A stretch of 64,000 bases of DNA from Gallaecimonas pentaromativorans (GCF_003751625.1 NZ_RJUL01000002.1:434001-498000); one strand, 5' to 3'; positions 17,794-28,323 are shown, numbered from the stretch's first letter. The notes: a model not told the origin generated them from the letters alone. Program-made: numbers and translations.

Positions 17794-19637
17794 TGAGTGC
17801 CAGCAGTCTTCGTATCGCCCTGGTGGGTAACCCCAACAGCGGCAAAACCGCCCTCTTCAACCAACTGACCGGCAGCAACCAGAAGGTGGCCAACTACGCC
17901 GGGGTGACCGTCGAACGTAAAGAAGGGATTTACCACGCCGCCAACGGCAGCAGTATTCATATCCTTGATTTGCCGGGCGCCTACAGCCTGGAAGCCACCA
18001 GCCCCGACGAAGCGGTGACCCGCGACGTGCTGCGCGGCCAATACCGCGGCGAAGCCGAGCCCGACGTGCTGGTGTGCGTGGCCGACGCCACCAACCTGCG
18101 TTTGCACCTGCGCTTTGTGCTAGAACTCATTGCCCTGGGCCGGCCCATGGTGCTGGCCCTGAACATGATGGATACCGCCCGCAAGCACGGCATTCGCATC
18201 GACACCCAGGCGCTGTCCAAAGAGCTGGGCATTCCGGTGGTGGAAACCGTCGCCATCAGTAAAGACGGCGCCAAGGCACTGGTGGACAAACTCAACAGCC
18301 CCGACTGGACTGGTCGCCAAGTAAGCGAAGAGCTCACCCTCGAAGAGCGCCACCAGCGGGTGCGTAGCCTGATGGCTACCGTGGTGAGCTACGACAAAAC
18401 GGCCACCACCCTCGATGACCGCCTGGATGCCTTGTTCCTGCACCCGGTGCTGGGCCTTGGGGTACTGGCGGTGCTGATGTTCTTTATCTTCCAGGCGGTG
18501 TTCTCCTGGGCCGAGCCTGCCATGGACGCCATCACCGACGGCATCAGCGTCTTTGGGGCCTGGGCCACCAGCCCTCTGCCTCAAGACAGCGCCCTTTTTA
18601 GCCTGCTTAACGACGGCATTTTTGCCGGCCTTGGCAACGTGCTGGTGTTTTTGCCGCAGATCCTGATTTTGTTCTTCTTCATCCTGGTGCTGGAAGAGTC
18701 GGGCTACCTGCCCCGCGCCGCCTACCTGCTAGACCGAATGATGTTTCGCGCCGGCCTCACCGGCCGGGCCTTTATTCCGCTACTTTCGAGCTTTGCCTGC
18801 GCCATTCCCGGCATCATGGCAACCCGCACCATCTCCGACCCGCGCGATCGCTTAACCACCATCTTGGTGGCGCCCTTGATGACCTGCTCGGCGCGCCTGC
18901 CGGTCTATACCCTGCTCATTGCCGCCTTTATCCCCCAGCAAACCGTGGCCGGCACCTTTAACCTGCAAGGTATCGTGCTGTTTTGCCTGTACTTTGCCGG
19001 GATCTTGAGCGCCTTGCTGGTGGCCTACGTGATGAAATGGCTGCGCCGCGACAAGCGCGAACATGCGCTGCTGATGGAGTTGCCGGCCTACCGCCTGCCG
19101 CACCTTCGCGACCTGGCCTTTGGCCTGCTGCAACGGGCCAAGATTTTCTTGAAACGGGTGGGGGGCATCATCTTCTCCCTGACCGTGCTGCTGTGGGTGC
19201 TGTGCACCTTCCCCGGCGCTCCCGAGGGGGCAACGGGTCCTGCCATCGATTACAGCTTTGCCGGGGTCATCGGCCACTGGCTGGCCTATGTCTTCGAGCC
19301 GGTGGGCTTTAACTGGCAGATTTGTATCGCCCTGGTGCCCGGCATGGCGGCCCGCGAAGTGGCGGTGTCGGCCCTGGGTACTGTCTATGCCATGTCCGGC
19401 AGCGAAGACATGATAGCCAACCAACTGGGCCAGGTGATCGCCCAGACCTGGTCTCTGCCCACCGCCCTGGCGCTGCTGGCCTGGTATGTGTTTGCGCCCC
19501 AGTGCATCTCCACCCTGGCGGTGATCCGCCGCGAAACCAACTCCTGGAAGGTGATGGGTTTTGCGCTGGTTTACCTCTTTGCCCTGGCCTACCTGGCGGC
19601 CATGGCCACCTATCAACTCGCGGAGTGGTTACTGTGA
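17793..19637 (+). CDS. feoB: Ferrous iron transporter B
   Basis: A 614-residue Fe2+ permease with an N-terminal GTPase. The G1 motif GNPNSGKT is at residues 12-19, G2 lies in VTVERKEG, G3 is DLPGAYSL and G4 is NMMD. The membrane part begins near residue 225 with two Gate-type repeats (the family Cys is in SFACAIPG). It is shorter than E. coli FeoB (773 residues), mainly by lacking long loops and the C-terminal extension, and it shows no frameshift. It is coupled to feoA upstream and to a Cys-rich small protein downstream. Confidence 0.95.
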   Translation: MSASSLRIALVGNPNSGKTALFNQLTGSNQKVANYAGVTVERKEGIYHAANGSSIHILDLPGAYSLEATSPDEAVTRDVLRGQYRGEAEPDVLVCVADATNLRLHLRFVLELIALGRPMVLALNMMDTARKHGIRIDTQALSKELGIPVVETVAISKDGAKALVDKLNSPDWTGRQVSEELTLEERHQRVRSLMATVVSYDKTATTLDDRLDALFLHPVLGLGVLAVLMFFIFQAVFSWAEPAMDAITDGISVFGAWATSPLPQDSALFSLLNDGIFAGLGNVLVFLPQILILFFFILVLEESGYLPRAAYLLDRMMFRAGLTGRAFIPLLSSFACAIPGIMATRTISDPRDRLTTILVAPLMTCSARLPVYTLLIAAFIPQQTVAGTFNLQGIVLFCLYFAGILSALLVAYVMKWLRRDKREHALLMELPAYRLPHLRDLAFGLLQRAKIFLKRVGGIIFSLTVLLWVLCTFPGAPEGATGPAIDYSFAGVIGHWLAYVFEPVGFNWQICIALVPGMAAREVAVSALGTVYAMSGSEDMIANQLGQVIAQTWSLPTALALLAWYVFAPQCISTLAVIRRETNSWKVMGFALVYLFALAYLAAMATYQLAEWLL

Positions 19638-19924
19638 TATTTGAAGTGGTTCAAGGGGTTATCGTGGCCATTGTGGTCCTGACCGCGCTGCTGATGGCCC
19701 TGAATAAATACGTACCCGCCAGCAAGCGCCTACAAGGCGCCCTGGCCGATAAACTGCTGACCCCGGGGCGCAGTGCCCCGGCCCGCTGGCTGGGGAAAAA
19801 GCTGCACGGCCAGCTGTCGGCGGCCGGTGGTTGCGGCAGTGATGACGGCTGCGGCAGCTGCAAAGGCTGTGCCCCCAGCAAGCCCACCCATAGCGGGCCG
19901 GAGATCTTTCGCACCAAAGTCTGA
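19634..19924 (+). CDS. FeoB-associated Cys-rich small membrane protein
   Basis: A 96-residue protein with one N-terminal transmembrane helix (about residues 3-22) and a C-terminal tail with clustered cysteines (GGCGSDDGCGSCKGCAP). I place the start at the GTG at 19634, which overlaps the feoB stop as GTGA; the frame is open far upstream but inside feoB. Small Cys-rich proteins at this position are known beside feoB in other bacteria and occupy the place of FeoC. An iron-sulfur or metal-sensing role is an inference. No FeoC-type winged helix is visible. Confidence 0.75.
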   Translation: MIFEVVQGVIVAIVVLTALLMALNKYVPASKRLQGALADKLLTPGRSAPARWLGKKLHGQLSAAGGCGSDDGCGSCKGCAPSKPTHSGPEIFRTKV

Positions 19925-20011
19925 CCTGCCGCGCAGACCTCCTGTCTCGCTGTTCTGGCCTTGTCATCAAAGCCGGGTAAAATGGCGCCACAAAAACAGG
20001 AGATAACCACC

Positions 20012-20788
20012 ATGCGTCATTTTTTCTGGCTTCTTTCCCTGCTCTTATCCACCCAGGCTCTGGCCTTTGGCTTTAACGGCCACAAGGCGTTCTGCCAGGC
20101 CGCCTACGACCTCACTACCCCCAAGACCCAGCACGCCCTGGATAAAGTGGTGGCCAGCCAAGGCCAGTACGGCTCTTTTGCCGAGAGCTGCACCTGGGCT
20201 GACGACATCAAAAAAGACCACCAATGGGATTGGTCCAAGCCGCTGCACTACATCAACGTCAAACGTGGCGCCACCGAGGTTGACGCCGGCGACTGCGCGC
20301 CGCACGGCTGCGTGCTCTCGGGTATTCGCCACTACCAGGCGGTGCTGAGCCAAGATCCCAGTGACTGGCAGGCGCTCTTTTTCCTGTCGCACTTTGTGGG
20401 CGACCTGCACCAGCCGCTGCACGTGAGCTATGAAGACGACTGGGGCGGCAACAAGGCCATGGGCGATTTCTTTGGCGAGCAGAAGAACCTGCACGGCATT
20501 TGGGACTACGGCATGCTCAGCCACATGGGCGGCGACGACTGGAAGCACTTTGGTGACAAGCTCGCCAGCCTTGCCAGCGCCAAAGATGCCGGTGGCCAGC
20601 CGCTGGCCTGGGCCAACGGCTCTTACAAGGTGACCGAAGACATTTACCGCTACTACGCCAAGCACAAGACCATGGGCCAGGAATACGTAGACCACTTCGG
20701 CCCGGTGCTTGAGGCGCGTATGGAAAAAGGCGCCGAGCGCCTGGCGCGCATGCTCAACGCCATTTACGACAAAGGCGCTGACAAATAA
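20012..20788 (+). CDS. Secreted S1/P1-type nuclease
   Basis: A 258-residue zinc-dependent single-strand nuclease with a signal peptide (about residues 1-18, ending ALA). Family motifs are visible: GHKAFC near the mature N-terminus, the CTWADDIK segment, HYINVK, HFVGDLHQPLHV, and a final HxxxD-type helix. The mature chain would begin with Phe-Gly-Phe instead of the Trp that usually opens S1/P1 enzymes and contributes to the zinc cluster. AGGAG lies 9 nt before the chosen ATG. A periplasmic or extracellular role in nucleic acid scavenging is likely. Confidence 0.9.
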   Translation: MRHFFWLLSLLLSTQALAFGFNGHKAFCQAAYDLTTPKTQHALDKVVASQGQYGSFAESCTWADDIKKDHQWDWSKPLHYINVKRGATEVDAGDCAPHGCVLSGIRHYQAVLSQDPSDWQALFFLSHFVGDLHQPLHVSYEDDWGGNKAMGDFFGEQKNLHGIWDYGMLSHMGGDDWKHFGDKLASLASAKDAGGQPLAWANGSYKVTEDIYRYYAKHKTMGQEYVDHFGPVLEARMEKGAERLARMLNAIYDKGADK

Positions 20789-20810
20789 GGTAAAACCAAG
20801 GAAACATCCG

Positions 20811-20830
20811 GGCCGTTATTGGTAACGGCC
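20811..20830. other. Hairpin without T-tract
   Basis: The 8-bp arms GGCCGTTA / TAACGGCC close a TTGG loop between the nuclease and lipoprotein genes. There is no downstream T-run, so it is not a standard intrinsic terminator. Confidence 0.5.
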
Positions 20831-20884
20831 GGGCTTGGGGTTATACAGGGCGGGTGTCATACTCGCCCTGATCAGACCTTGCCC

Positions 20885-22357
20885 ATGCCCAATCATAATC
20901 TGCGTTTTCTTGTTCCCTTTTTCAGCGCCCTGCTGCTGGCCGCCTGTGGCGGCGGTGGCTCGGACAGCACCGACACCAAAGGCAGCAGCTTCGTCCTGCA
21001 ACTGGTGACACTGCGATCCGATAGCCTCGCCAATACCAACAGCGCCAAATGCCAGGTATATTACCAGACCGGTAGCAGCAACAGTGAAGGCGACGCCACC
21101 TACTACTACGCCACCGCCGTTACCGACCCGGCCGTTGCCCTCTACAACGCCGACGGCAGTTTGTCGTCCCGCCTTAGCGTCGACAGCAGCGGCAAGGTCC
21201 AGGTTTACGACAGCGACGTGCCAAGCGGCGGCTACCTGGCGGTCACTACCACCACCATCGGCCAGGCCTTTACCGAGTACAACGTCACGGCGCTCTCTTC
21301 GTCGCTGCTGGGGGCCATGACCTTGAGCGTGGCCAGCAGCAACACCAGCGGCAATTGCGTGAGCGGCACCTACAGCGCGCCGGCCAGCAGCACCGGCTAT
21401 ATGAACATCAACGTGCCCGGCGATTTCAGCGCCGCGCCGGTGATCTACCGCCTGGACAACGGCGTTGATGTCACCACCACCGCCAGCAACACCAAGCTGA
21501 CCCTGACCGTCTACCAAGACCACCCGCTGCTGGTTACCGCCTACGGCCATTACGACAGTGACACCGGCAAGGCCAGCGACATGGTGGGTTACGCCTTTAT
21601 CAGCGCCAGCGCCCTTTGCAGCCAAAGCGCCAGCTGCGACGGGGTCGACCTGGTCGCCCTAGACCAGACCCCGGCCATCAGCTTTTTAAACGAAGACGCC
21701 ACCGACAACGCGGTGCTCAAAGTGGTGTCTGACAGCAACATCTACAACTGGCAGACCCTCGCCGCCAGCGACACCCGCTTTGGCTACAGCGACAGCCTGG
21801 CCAGCGCCAACTGGTATTACCGCGCCAACGGCAGCTACCTCAATTGGGACATCGCCCGCCATAGCGCCATCAGCGCCCCGGACGCCGGGGTAGACGTTAA
21901 CTTGCTCGGCAGCCTTAATCTGTCTGACGCCGACCCGCAAACCAGCGCCAGCTGCAGCGGCGCCAGCTTTGCCTGCGTCACCTTAGGCGGCGCCTCGGCC
22001 AGCCAGTTTGATTACCAGCGCACCCTGGTGTCGGCCTACAGCAGCAGCGGCAAGGTTTACATGGCCATGCAGGTGCTGGGCCCGGCCGCCAGCCAGGTCA
22101 ACCTGCCCAAGGTGGTAGACAGCAGCGGAAACCTGCTGATGAGCGCCAGTGACCTTGCCGCCGGCAGCGTTACGGTGAAATTGCTAAGCGCCAGTGAAAG
22201 CGCCCTCTTTCAAGACCAGCGGGACGACAACCTTGGCGGCAGCGATGCCCTCTACTACGGCACCGTGCTTGAAAGCCTGGCCCAGCAGCAAAGCCTGGCC
22301 AGTACCCTTGCCGCCAGCGACAGCCTGCGCCTTAGCCGCAGCCACAGCAGCTTATAA
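20885..22357 (+). CDS. Large Ser/Thr/Ala-rich lipoprotein of unknown function
   Basis: A 490-residue lipoprotein. The signal peptide ends in the lipobox LAAC at residues 17-20, followed by GGGGSDS, a flexible linker typical of outer-membrane lipoproteins. The mature part is rich in Ser, Ala, Asp and Thr and looks beta-rich, with two blocks in the style of DUF4397-like extracellular domains: one around SARPxVYRLDNGVD (residues 180-240) and one around residue 300. It contains scattered Cys pairs. The ATG at 20885 fits the signal peptide; the frame is open to 20819. Function unknown, and a surface or adhesion role is only a guess. Confidence 0.75.
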   Translation: MPNHNLRFLVPFFSALLLAACGGGGSDSTDTKGSSFVLQLVTLRSDSLANTNSAKCQVYYQTGSSNSEGDATYYYATAVTDPAVALYNADGSLSSRLSVDSSGKVQVYDSDVPSGGYLAVTTTTIGQAFTEYNVTALSSSLLGAMTLSVASSNTSGNCVSGTYSAPASSTGYMNINVPGDFSAAPVIYRLDNGVDVTTTASNTKLTLTVYQDHPLLVTAYGHYDSDTGKASDMVGYAFISASALCSQSASCDGVDLVALDQTPAISFLNEDATDNAVLKVVSDSNIYNWQTLAASDTRFGYSDSLASANWYYRANGSYLNWDIARHSAISAPDAGVDVNLLGSLNLSDADPQTSASCSGASFACVTLGGASASQFDYQRTLVSAYSSSGKVYMAMQVLGPAASQVNLPKVVDSSGNLLMSASDLAAGSVTVKLLSASESALFQDQRDDNLGGSDALYYGTVLESLAQQQSLASTLAASDSLRLSRSHSSL

Positions 22358-22381
22358 AAAAGGCCCCGAACGGGGCCTTTT

Positions 22382-22383
<2 letters not shown>
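22356..22383. terminator. Bidirectional terminator between the lipoprotein gene and aspA
   Basis: A GGCCCC / GGGGCC stem with a GAAC loop and A6/T6 flanks, between the convergent stop codons at 22357 and 22382. Confidence 0.92.
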
Positions 22384-23809
<1,426 letters not shown>

Positions 23810-23920
23810 GGTACGGCTCTGTGGGTGAAAAGTGGCGCTATGGTGAGCCCTTGGCCAGGGCTTTTGCCAATGCTATTGTTTCAAGGCTCATGCCGTTTCG
23901 GCATAACCAACGGACAACCC

Positions 23921-24817
23921 ATGGATATCGACAGCAAGTGGCTTGAAGACTTATTGGCCTTGGCCAGTTGCCGCAGCTTTTCCCAGGCCGCCGCCCGCCG
24001 CCACGTTACCCAGCCCGCCTTTAGCCGCCGCATTCGCGCCCTGGAAGACGCCGTAGGTGCCGCGCTGATCGACCGCAGCAAGACCCCGGTCGATTTAACC
24101 AGCGAAGGCCAGCTGTTCCTGCTCACCGCCCGCTCTGTTACCGACCAACTGGCCGAAGCGGTGGCAAGGGTGCGCGGCCTGCAACCGGCCCAGGCCCAGG
24201 TGCTGGATATCGCCGCCGCCCATTCCCTGGCCAACAGCTTTTTCCCAGATTGGCTCAGCCAACTGCCCCTTGGCAGCCAGCAGTCCATTCGCCTGGCGGC
24301 GCTGAACGTGGAGGAGGCGGTGCACCAGCTGCGAGAAGGCCAGTGCGATATGATGCTGGTCTATTACGATCCGCTCTCGGCCCTGCAACTCGATAGCGCC
24401 ACCTTCCCTTCCCTGCCTCTGGCCAGCACCGCCCTGGTGCCGGTCTGTGCGCCAGGAGAGAACGGCCAGCCGCGCTGGAACCTCGAAACCGACGAAACAG
24501 TGCCACTGCTGGCCTACACCCAGGGCGCCTTTTTGGGCCGTACCCTTCGCATGATGCTGGCCAACGACGGCCTGCGCCTTCGCCTTCGCACCCTTTTTGA
24601 GACCGCCATAGCCGACGGCCTCAAAGGCATGGCCCTGAAAGGACTGGGGGTGGCCTGGCTGCCCAGGCTTTGCATCGAGCAGGAACTGGCAGACGGGCGC
24701 CTTCTAGAGCTGGGCCCGGCGCGCTACCAGGCCCCCCTTGAAATTCGCCTCTATCGCTGCACCCTGGTGCACAAGGCCGCCCTTGACCGGCTCTGGCAGC
24801 AACTGGCGGCTACTTAG
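23921..24817 (+). CDS. LysR-family regulator, HypT/YjiE-like
   Basis: A 298-residue LysR protein. The N-terminus (KWLEDLLALASCRSFSQAAA, then RRHVTQPAFSRRIRALEDAVG) closely follows E. coli HypT (YjiE), a regulator activated by hypochlorite. The start ATG at 23921 matches this homology; the frame is open to 23792 without support. It diverges from aspA and may control it, a common arrangement for LysR genes (inference). Whether HypT's oxidised Met residues are conserved was not checked. Confidence 0.85.
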   Translation: MDIDSKWLEDLLALASCRSFSQAAARRHVTQPAFSRRIRALEDAVGAALIDRSKTPVDLTSEGQLFLLTARSVTDQLAEAVARVRGLQPAQAQVLDIAAAHSLANSFFPDWLSQLPLGSQQSIRLAALNVEEAVHQLREGQCDMMLVYYDPLSALQLDSATFPSLPLASTALVPVCAPGENGQPRWNLETDETVPLLAYTQGAFLGRTLRMMLANDGLRLRLRTLFETAIADGLKGMALKGLGVAWLPRLCIEQELADGRLLELGPARYQAPLEIRLYRCTLVHKAALDRLWQQLAAT

Positions 24818-25466
24818 CGGCCTTGCTGCGCTCCAGCGCCTTGGCGATGGTCTGGCGGTCGCTGTCGCTAAGCTCGGCCTGGTCGATAAAATCGACAATC
24901 ACATCCACATCCTTGATGTCTGGCACCTCGATATGGGGCGGGATGGGCGGCATAACCCGCAGCTTGCCAAGCTCGGCGCTGTGGGCCTTGAGCTCAATCT
25001 GCACCCGCTTTAGCTCCTTTTGGGCGCGGGCCATGGCCACCTTGGCTATTTTCTGGGCCTTGATGCGCTGTACTTCGGCGATTTTCATTGCCTTTTCCCG
25101 CTCAATCTCGGCCATTTTCAGCTGCTGGGTAATGTCCTGTTCCAGTTGGCGCGCTTCTTCTTCGCTGCCAAGCTCCTTGACCAGCGCTTGGTGCAGCTCC
25201 TCGTCACTGGCCGCCGACAAGTCCAGGTGGCGCTGCTCGGTGTTTATCACCAAACGGTGTTTGTGCATTGCTGTTGACTCGGGGCTGGCAGCAGGCACTG
25301 CCTTAGGCGCCTTTGGGGCCGCCTGGAGGAGGGTTGTGGGCGGCGTGGTTTCAGGGCTCGGGGCCGTCATCGCCACCGGCGCGGCTTTGGGGGTATTGGC
25401 GTCGGCGGCGCAGGCACTTTGCAGGGCAGCCAGGGTGGCAAGACTCAATAGCGATAGCATTTTCAT
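24810..25466 (-). CDS. Secreted coiled-coil protein of unknown function
   Basis: A 218-residue protein with a signal sequence (residues 1-21; ACA cleavage site or an atypical lipobox around QSAC). A Pro/Ala/Thr-rich linker covers residues 25-65. A long charged helix rich in Ala, Glu, Lys and Gln spans about 85-170 and is strongly coiled-coil-like. A Pro/Val segment (PPIPPHIEVPDIKDVDVIVD, residues 173-192) precedes a C-terminal helix. AGGAG precedes the ATG at 25466; the frame is open to 25508. It diverges from a histidine kinase whose periplasmic loop has a similar helix and Pro/Val segment. I know no named family. Confidence 0.78.
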   Translation of the reverse strand: MKMLSLLSLATLAALQSACAADANTPKAAPVAMTAPSPETTPPTTLLQAAPKAPKAVPAASPESTAMHKHRLVINTEQRHLDLSAASDEELHQALVKELGSEEEARQLEQDITQQLKMAEIEREKAMKIAEVQRIKAQKIAKVAMARAQKELKRVQIELKAHSAELGKLRVMPPIPPHIEVPDIKDVDVIVDFIDQAELSDSDRQTIAKALERSKAAK

Positions 25467-25497
25467 AAGACGCTCCTTTAATTGGGCCCTCACTATT

Positions 25498-25513
25498 GAG
25501 AAAGTCATGCCAA
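25498..25513 (-). promoter_or_regulatory. Sigma-54-like promoter of the coiled-coil protein gene
   Basis: On the minus strand TTGGCATGA is a near-perfect -24 element, followed at the right distance by TCTC in place of the TTGC -12 element. The predicted start lies about 20 nt before the gene's ATG. The -12 half is weak, so this is a candidate only. Confidence 0.35.
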
Positions 25514-25566
25514 CTCATAAAACCTATAAAATTCAATATATTAATAAAAAAACGACCAATGGAGAT

Positions 25567-25582
25567 GTCCCCATATGGGGAC
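25567..25582. promoter_or_regulatory. 16-bp perfect palindrome, candidate enhancer-binding site
   Basis: GTCCCCATATGGGGAC is an exact palindrome midway between the two divergent genes. It lies roughly 60 bp upstream of one candidate sigma-54 start and roughly 90 bp upstream of the other. These are usual distances for an enhancer-binding-protein site, and such a protein is encoded two genes away. Confidence 0.5.
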
Positions 25583-25600
25583 TCTGCCCCCATTTGAGGC

Positions 25601-25621
25601 GCACTTTGGCCGGCAAAGTGC
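25601..25621 (+). promoter_or_regulatory. Sigma-54-like promoter in an inverted repeat, before the histidine kinase
   Basis: TGGCCGGCAAAGTGC at 25607-25621 has the required GG-N10-GC spacing (TGGC at -24, GTGC at -12). It overlaps an inverted repeat with arms GCACTTTG (25601-25608) and CAAAGTGC (25614-25621). The predicted start is about 50 nt before the kinase ATG. Confidence 0.45.
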
Positions 25622-25683
25622 CTGCCGGTGGGCGCTAGGCGCCGCCCCGGCCCTTTGCTAGGGTGCTTGCAAACGGAGGTTCT

Positions 25684-26970
25684 ATGCGCGTTAAACACAG
25701 CCTGTTTGCCCTTTTTGGCGCCCTGTTCCTGCTGCTGGCCGGCACCCAGATGTGGCTACTGAGAAGTTTAAAAGACGACATCAACTTTGAAGTGGCAGTC
25801 ATCAGCAACGAAATGGTGGATAAAGTCCTGGACGACATCAAAGTGCCGGAGCCGCCAGAGGTGGATATCGAGGTGCCGCCTGAGCTTGACCAATACGCCC
25901 CTAAAGACGCTGCCCAGTTGCGCCAAGAGGTGCTGCGCATCAAAAGCGCCGAGCTCCAGCGCAACCAGGAAAAAATGCGCCTGGAGGTAGAAAAAGCCCG
26001 GCGCCAGGCAAGTGAAGCGCTGAAAAAGGCCCAGCAGCAGCGCTTTCGCATCACCCCTTCGCCTTCTTTTACCGTGGTCAAAAGCGCCAACATCAAGCTG
26101 TGGATAGGCCTTGGGGTCACCTCACTGCTGGCGCTGCTGGGGATTTACCTGCTGGCCCACGCCTTTTCGCGGCCCCTTGAGCTGCTGGCCAGCGGTTTTA
26201 GTCGCCTGGCCAAGGGTGAGCAAGGGGTCACCTTAAAGCCCCAAGGCATGCGGGAGATGAAAAGCGCCATCGAAGGCTTTAACCATATGAGCCGGGATTT
26301 GGAAAGATTGCGCCAGGAAGAAGAAAGGGTGCGGGCCCAGGCCCACCTGGCAGAGCTTGGCGACATTGCCCGTGGCCTTGCCCATAGCCTGCGTAACCCC
26401 ATCCACACCATAGGCCTCACTCTGGAAGGACAGCTGGACGAGCCGCAAAAAAACGCCATCCGCCAAAAGCTCAAGCAGATGGACAGCAACATCAAGGCGC
26501 TGCTGACCCTCTCGGCCCAGGGGGTAAACCGCCAGCAGCCCTTGGTGCTGGCCGAACTGCTGGCCGATGTGCGCTTGAGCATCGGCGGCCAATGGCAGCT
26601 GCAACTGCCCCAGCATTGCACCTTGAAAGGAGACGAGTCGGAGCTTCGCGCCATCTTGCATTCGCTGATGAGTAACGCCCTGGAGGCGGCCCCCGGCAAG
26701 GTGGCCAGCCTTAGGGTGACGGCACTGGCAGATGGCCTTGAAATTGAGGTGCGTGACCAGGGCCCGGGGCTCAGTGACGCCGCCAAAGCCCGGCTCTTTA
26801 CCCCTCACGCCACCCAAAAGGCCGACGGCGCCGGCATGGGCCTCTATATTGCCGAGCGCCTGGTGCGGCTGCGTTACGGCGGGCGCCTGAGCCTCGACAA
26901 CCACCCCCAAGGCGGCGCCGTCGCCACCCTTTACCTGCCGGAGAACAGCCATGCGCATGCTGCTGGTTGA
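25684..26970 (+). CDS. Sensor histidine kinase
   Basis: A 428-residue membrane kinase. It has a transmembrane helix at about residues 5-26, a periplasmic domain at 27-135 that contains a Pro/Val segment (IKVPEPPEVDIEVPPELD, 52-69) and a charged coiled coil (75-120), and a second helix at 137-158. A HAMP-like linker follows, then H234 in the H-box AHSLRNP. The N-box is SNALEAAPG and the G-box DQGPGL. ACGGAGG precedes the ATG. It overlaps the sigma-54 regulator gene by 20 nt. The architecture recalls GlrK/QseE-type systems that pair with a sigma-54 regulator and an envelope protein. Confidence 0.9.
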   Translation: MRVKHSLFALFGALFLLLAGTQMWLLRSLKDDINFEVAVISNEMVDKVLDDIKVPEPPEVDIEVPPELDQYAPKDAAQLRQEVLRIKSAELQRNQEKMRLEVEKARRQASEALKKAQQQRFRITPSPSFTVVKSANIKLWIGLGVTSLLALLGIYLLAHAFSRPLELLASGFSRLAKGEQGVTLKPQGMREMKSAIEGFNHMSRDLERLRQEEERVRAQAHLAELGDIARGLAHSLRNPIHTIGLTLEGQLDEPQKNAIRQKLKQMDSNIKALLTLSAQGVNRQQPLVLAELLADVRLSIGGQWQLQLPQHCTLKGDESELRAILHSLMSNALEAAPGKVASLRVTALADGLEIEVRDQGPGLSDAAKARLFTPHATQKADGAGMGLYIAERLVRLRYGGRLSLDNHPQGGAVATLYLPENSHAHAAG

Positions 26971-28264
26971 AGACGACGCCGACCAACGGCAATTGCTGGC
27001 CCAGCTGCTGGGCAACTATGAGCTGGTGCTGGCCGCCTCGGTGGCCGAGGCCCAGCCTCATCTTGGCAAGGTCGATTTGGTGCTGAGCGACTGGAAGCTT
27101 GGCGACGGCGACGGCCTGATGCTGCTGCGCGCCGCCCAGCGCCTAAGCCAGAGCCCGGCCTTTGTGATGATGACCGCCTACGGCACCATCAGCCACGCCG
27201 TGGACGCCATGCGCCAGGGCGCCGACGATTACCTGTCCAAACCCTTTAGCCGCCAGGAGTTGGAGCTGACCCTTGAAAAAGTCAGCCGTGCCCAGCGCCT
27301 CAAAACCGACAACCAGCGGCTGAGCCAAGCCCTTGCCGACCAACACAAGCTCACCGAGATCATCGGCAATTCCGCCGCCATGCAGCAGCTGCAAAGCCGG
27401 CTGGCGCGCATAAGCGACACCGACGCCACCGTGCTTATCGAAGGGGAGTCCGGTACCGGCAAGGAATTGGCGGCCCGTGCCCTGCATCAGTTGTCGCGCC
27501 GCGCCCAAAAGCCCTTTGTGGCCATCAACTGCGGCGCCATTCCCGAGGCCCTGGCCGAAAGCGAACTCTTTGGCGCCGACAAAGGTGCCTACACCGGTGC
27601 CACCCAGGCCAAAACCGGCAAGTTTGAGGCCGCCAGCACCGGCACTCTGTTTTTGGATGAAATAGGCGAGCTGCCGCTGGTGCTGCAAAGTAAGTTGCTG
27701 CGGGTACTGCAAGAGGGCAAGGTCACCCGCCTTGGCGAGCACCAGGAGCGCAGCATCGATGTGCGCATCATCGCCGCCACCAACCGTGACCTCAAAGCCG
27801 AGGTGCAGGCCGGGCGTTTTCGCGAAGATCTTTTTTATCGCCTGAACGTGGTGCCCCTGACCCTGCCGCCCCTTCGCGAGCGCCGCGACGACATCCCCGC
27901 CCTTTGCCGCCACTTTCTGGCTCTCTATGCCCGCCGCCACGGCCTTAACCCGCCGGCTCTTGGCCACGGCCTTTTGGAAAAGCTGATGAGCCACCACTGG
28001 CCGGGTAACGTGCGGGAGCTGGCCAACCGCATGGAGCGGCTGGTACTGCTGGGGGAAGACATGCCCATCAGCCCCCTTGGCGAGGGCGCCAGCGAGTTCA
28101 GCGTCAAACTGCCGGCCGGTGGGCTGGACTGGGAAGCCTTTGAACGCCACTGCCTGGAAAAGGCTCTGGCCCTTAACGGCGGCAACAAACGCCAGACCGC
28201 CCGCTACCTCAGCCTTGGCTATAAGGCCTTGTTGTACCGGCTGGAAAAACACGGCCTGTCATAA
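26951..28264 (+). CDS. Sigma-54-dependent response regulator
   Basis: A 437-residue NtrC-family enhancer-binding protein. The receiver domain has phospho-acceptor D47 (LVLSDWKL). The AAA+ domain has Walker A GESGTGKE and the sigma-54-contacting loop as GAYTGA instead of GAFTGA; the Tyr variant occurs in active members. Walker B is in FLDEIGEL and the arginine finger region is [14 protein letters not shown] short Fis-type helix-turn-helix ends the protein ([20 protein letters not shown]). It is encoded in overlap with its likely cognate kinase. The likely targets are the divergent coiled-coil gene and its own operon. Confidence 0.93.
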   Translation: MRMLLVEDDADQRQLLAQLLGNYELVLAASVAEAQPHLGKVDLVLSDWKLGDGDGLMLLRAAQRLSQSPAFVMMTAYGTISHAVDAMRQGADDYLSKPFSRQELELTLEKVSRAQRLKTDNQRLSQALADQHKLTEIIGNSAAMQQLQSRLARISDTDATVLIEGESGTGKELAARALHQLSRRAQKPFVAINCGAIPEALAESELFGADKGAYTGATQAKTGKFEAASTGTLFLDEIGELPLVLQSKLLRVLQEGKVTRLGEHQERSIDVRIIAATNRDLKAEVQAGRFREDLFYRLNVVPLTLPPLRERRDDIPALCRHFLALYARRHGLNPPALGHGLLEKLMSHHWPGNVRELANRMERLVLLGEDMPISPLGEGASEFSVKLPAGGLDWEAFERHCLEKALALNGGNKRQTARYLSLGYKALLYRLEKHGLS

Positions 28265-28323
28265 AAAGCGGTTAACAAAAAGGCGCCCAGGCATTAACGT
28301 AAGGAAAAAAGCAGGAACGCCTT

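Noticed and set aside
17793..19637. FeoB truncated by a frameshift
   Set aside because: It is shorter than E. coli FeoB, but the GTPase, both membrane repeats and the end are intact, and it overlaps the next gene cleanly.
24255..24506. A second gene antisense to the HypT-like LysR
   Set aside because: It is an Arg/Pro/Ala-rich shadow frame without a start signal.
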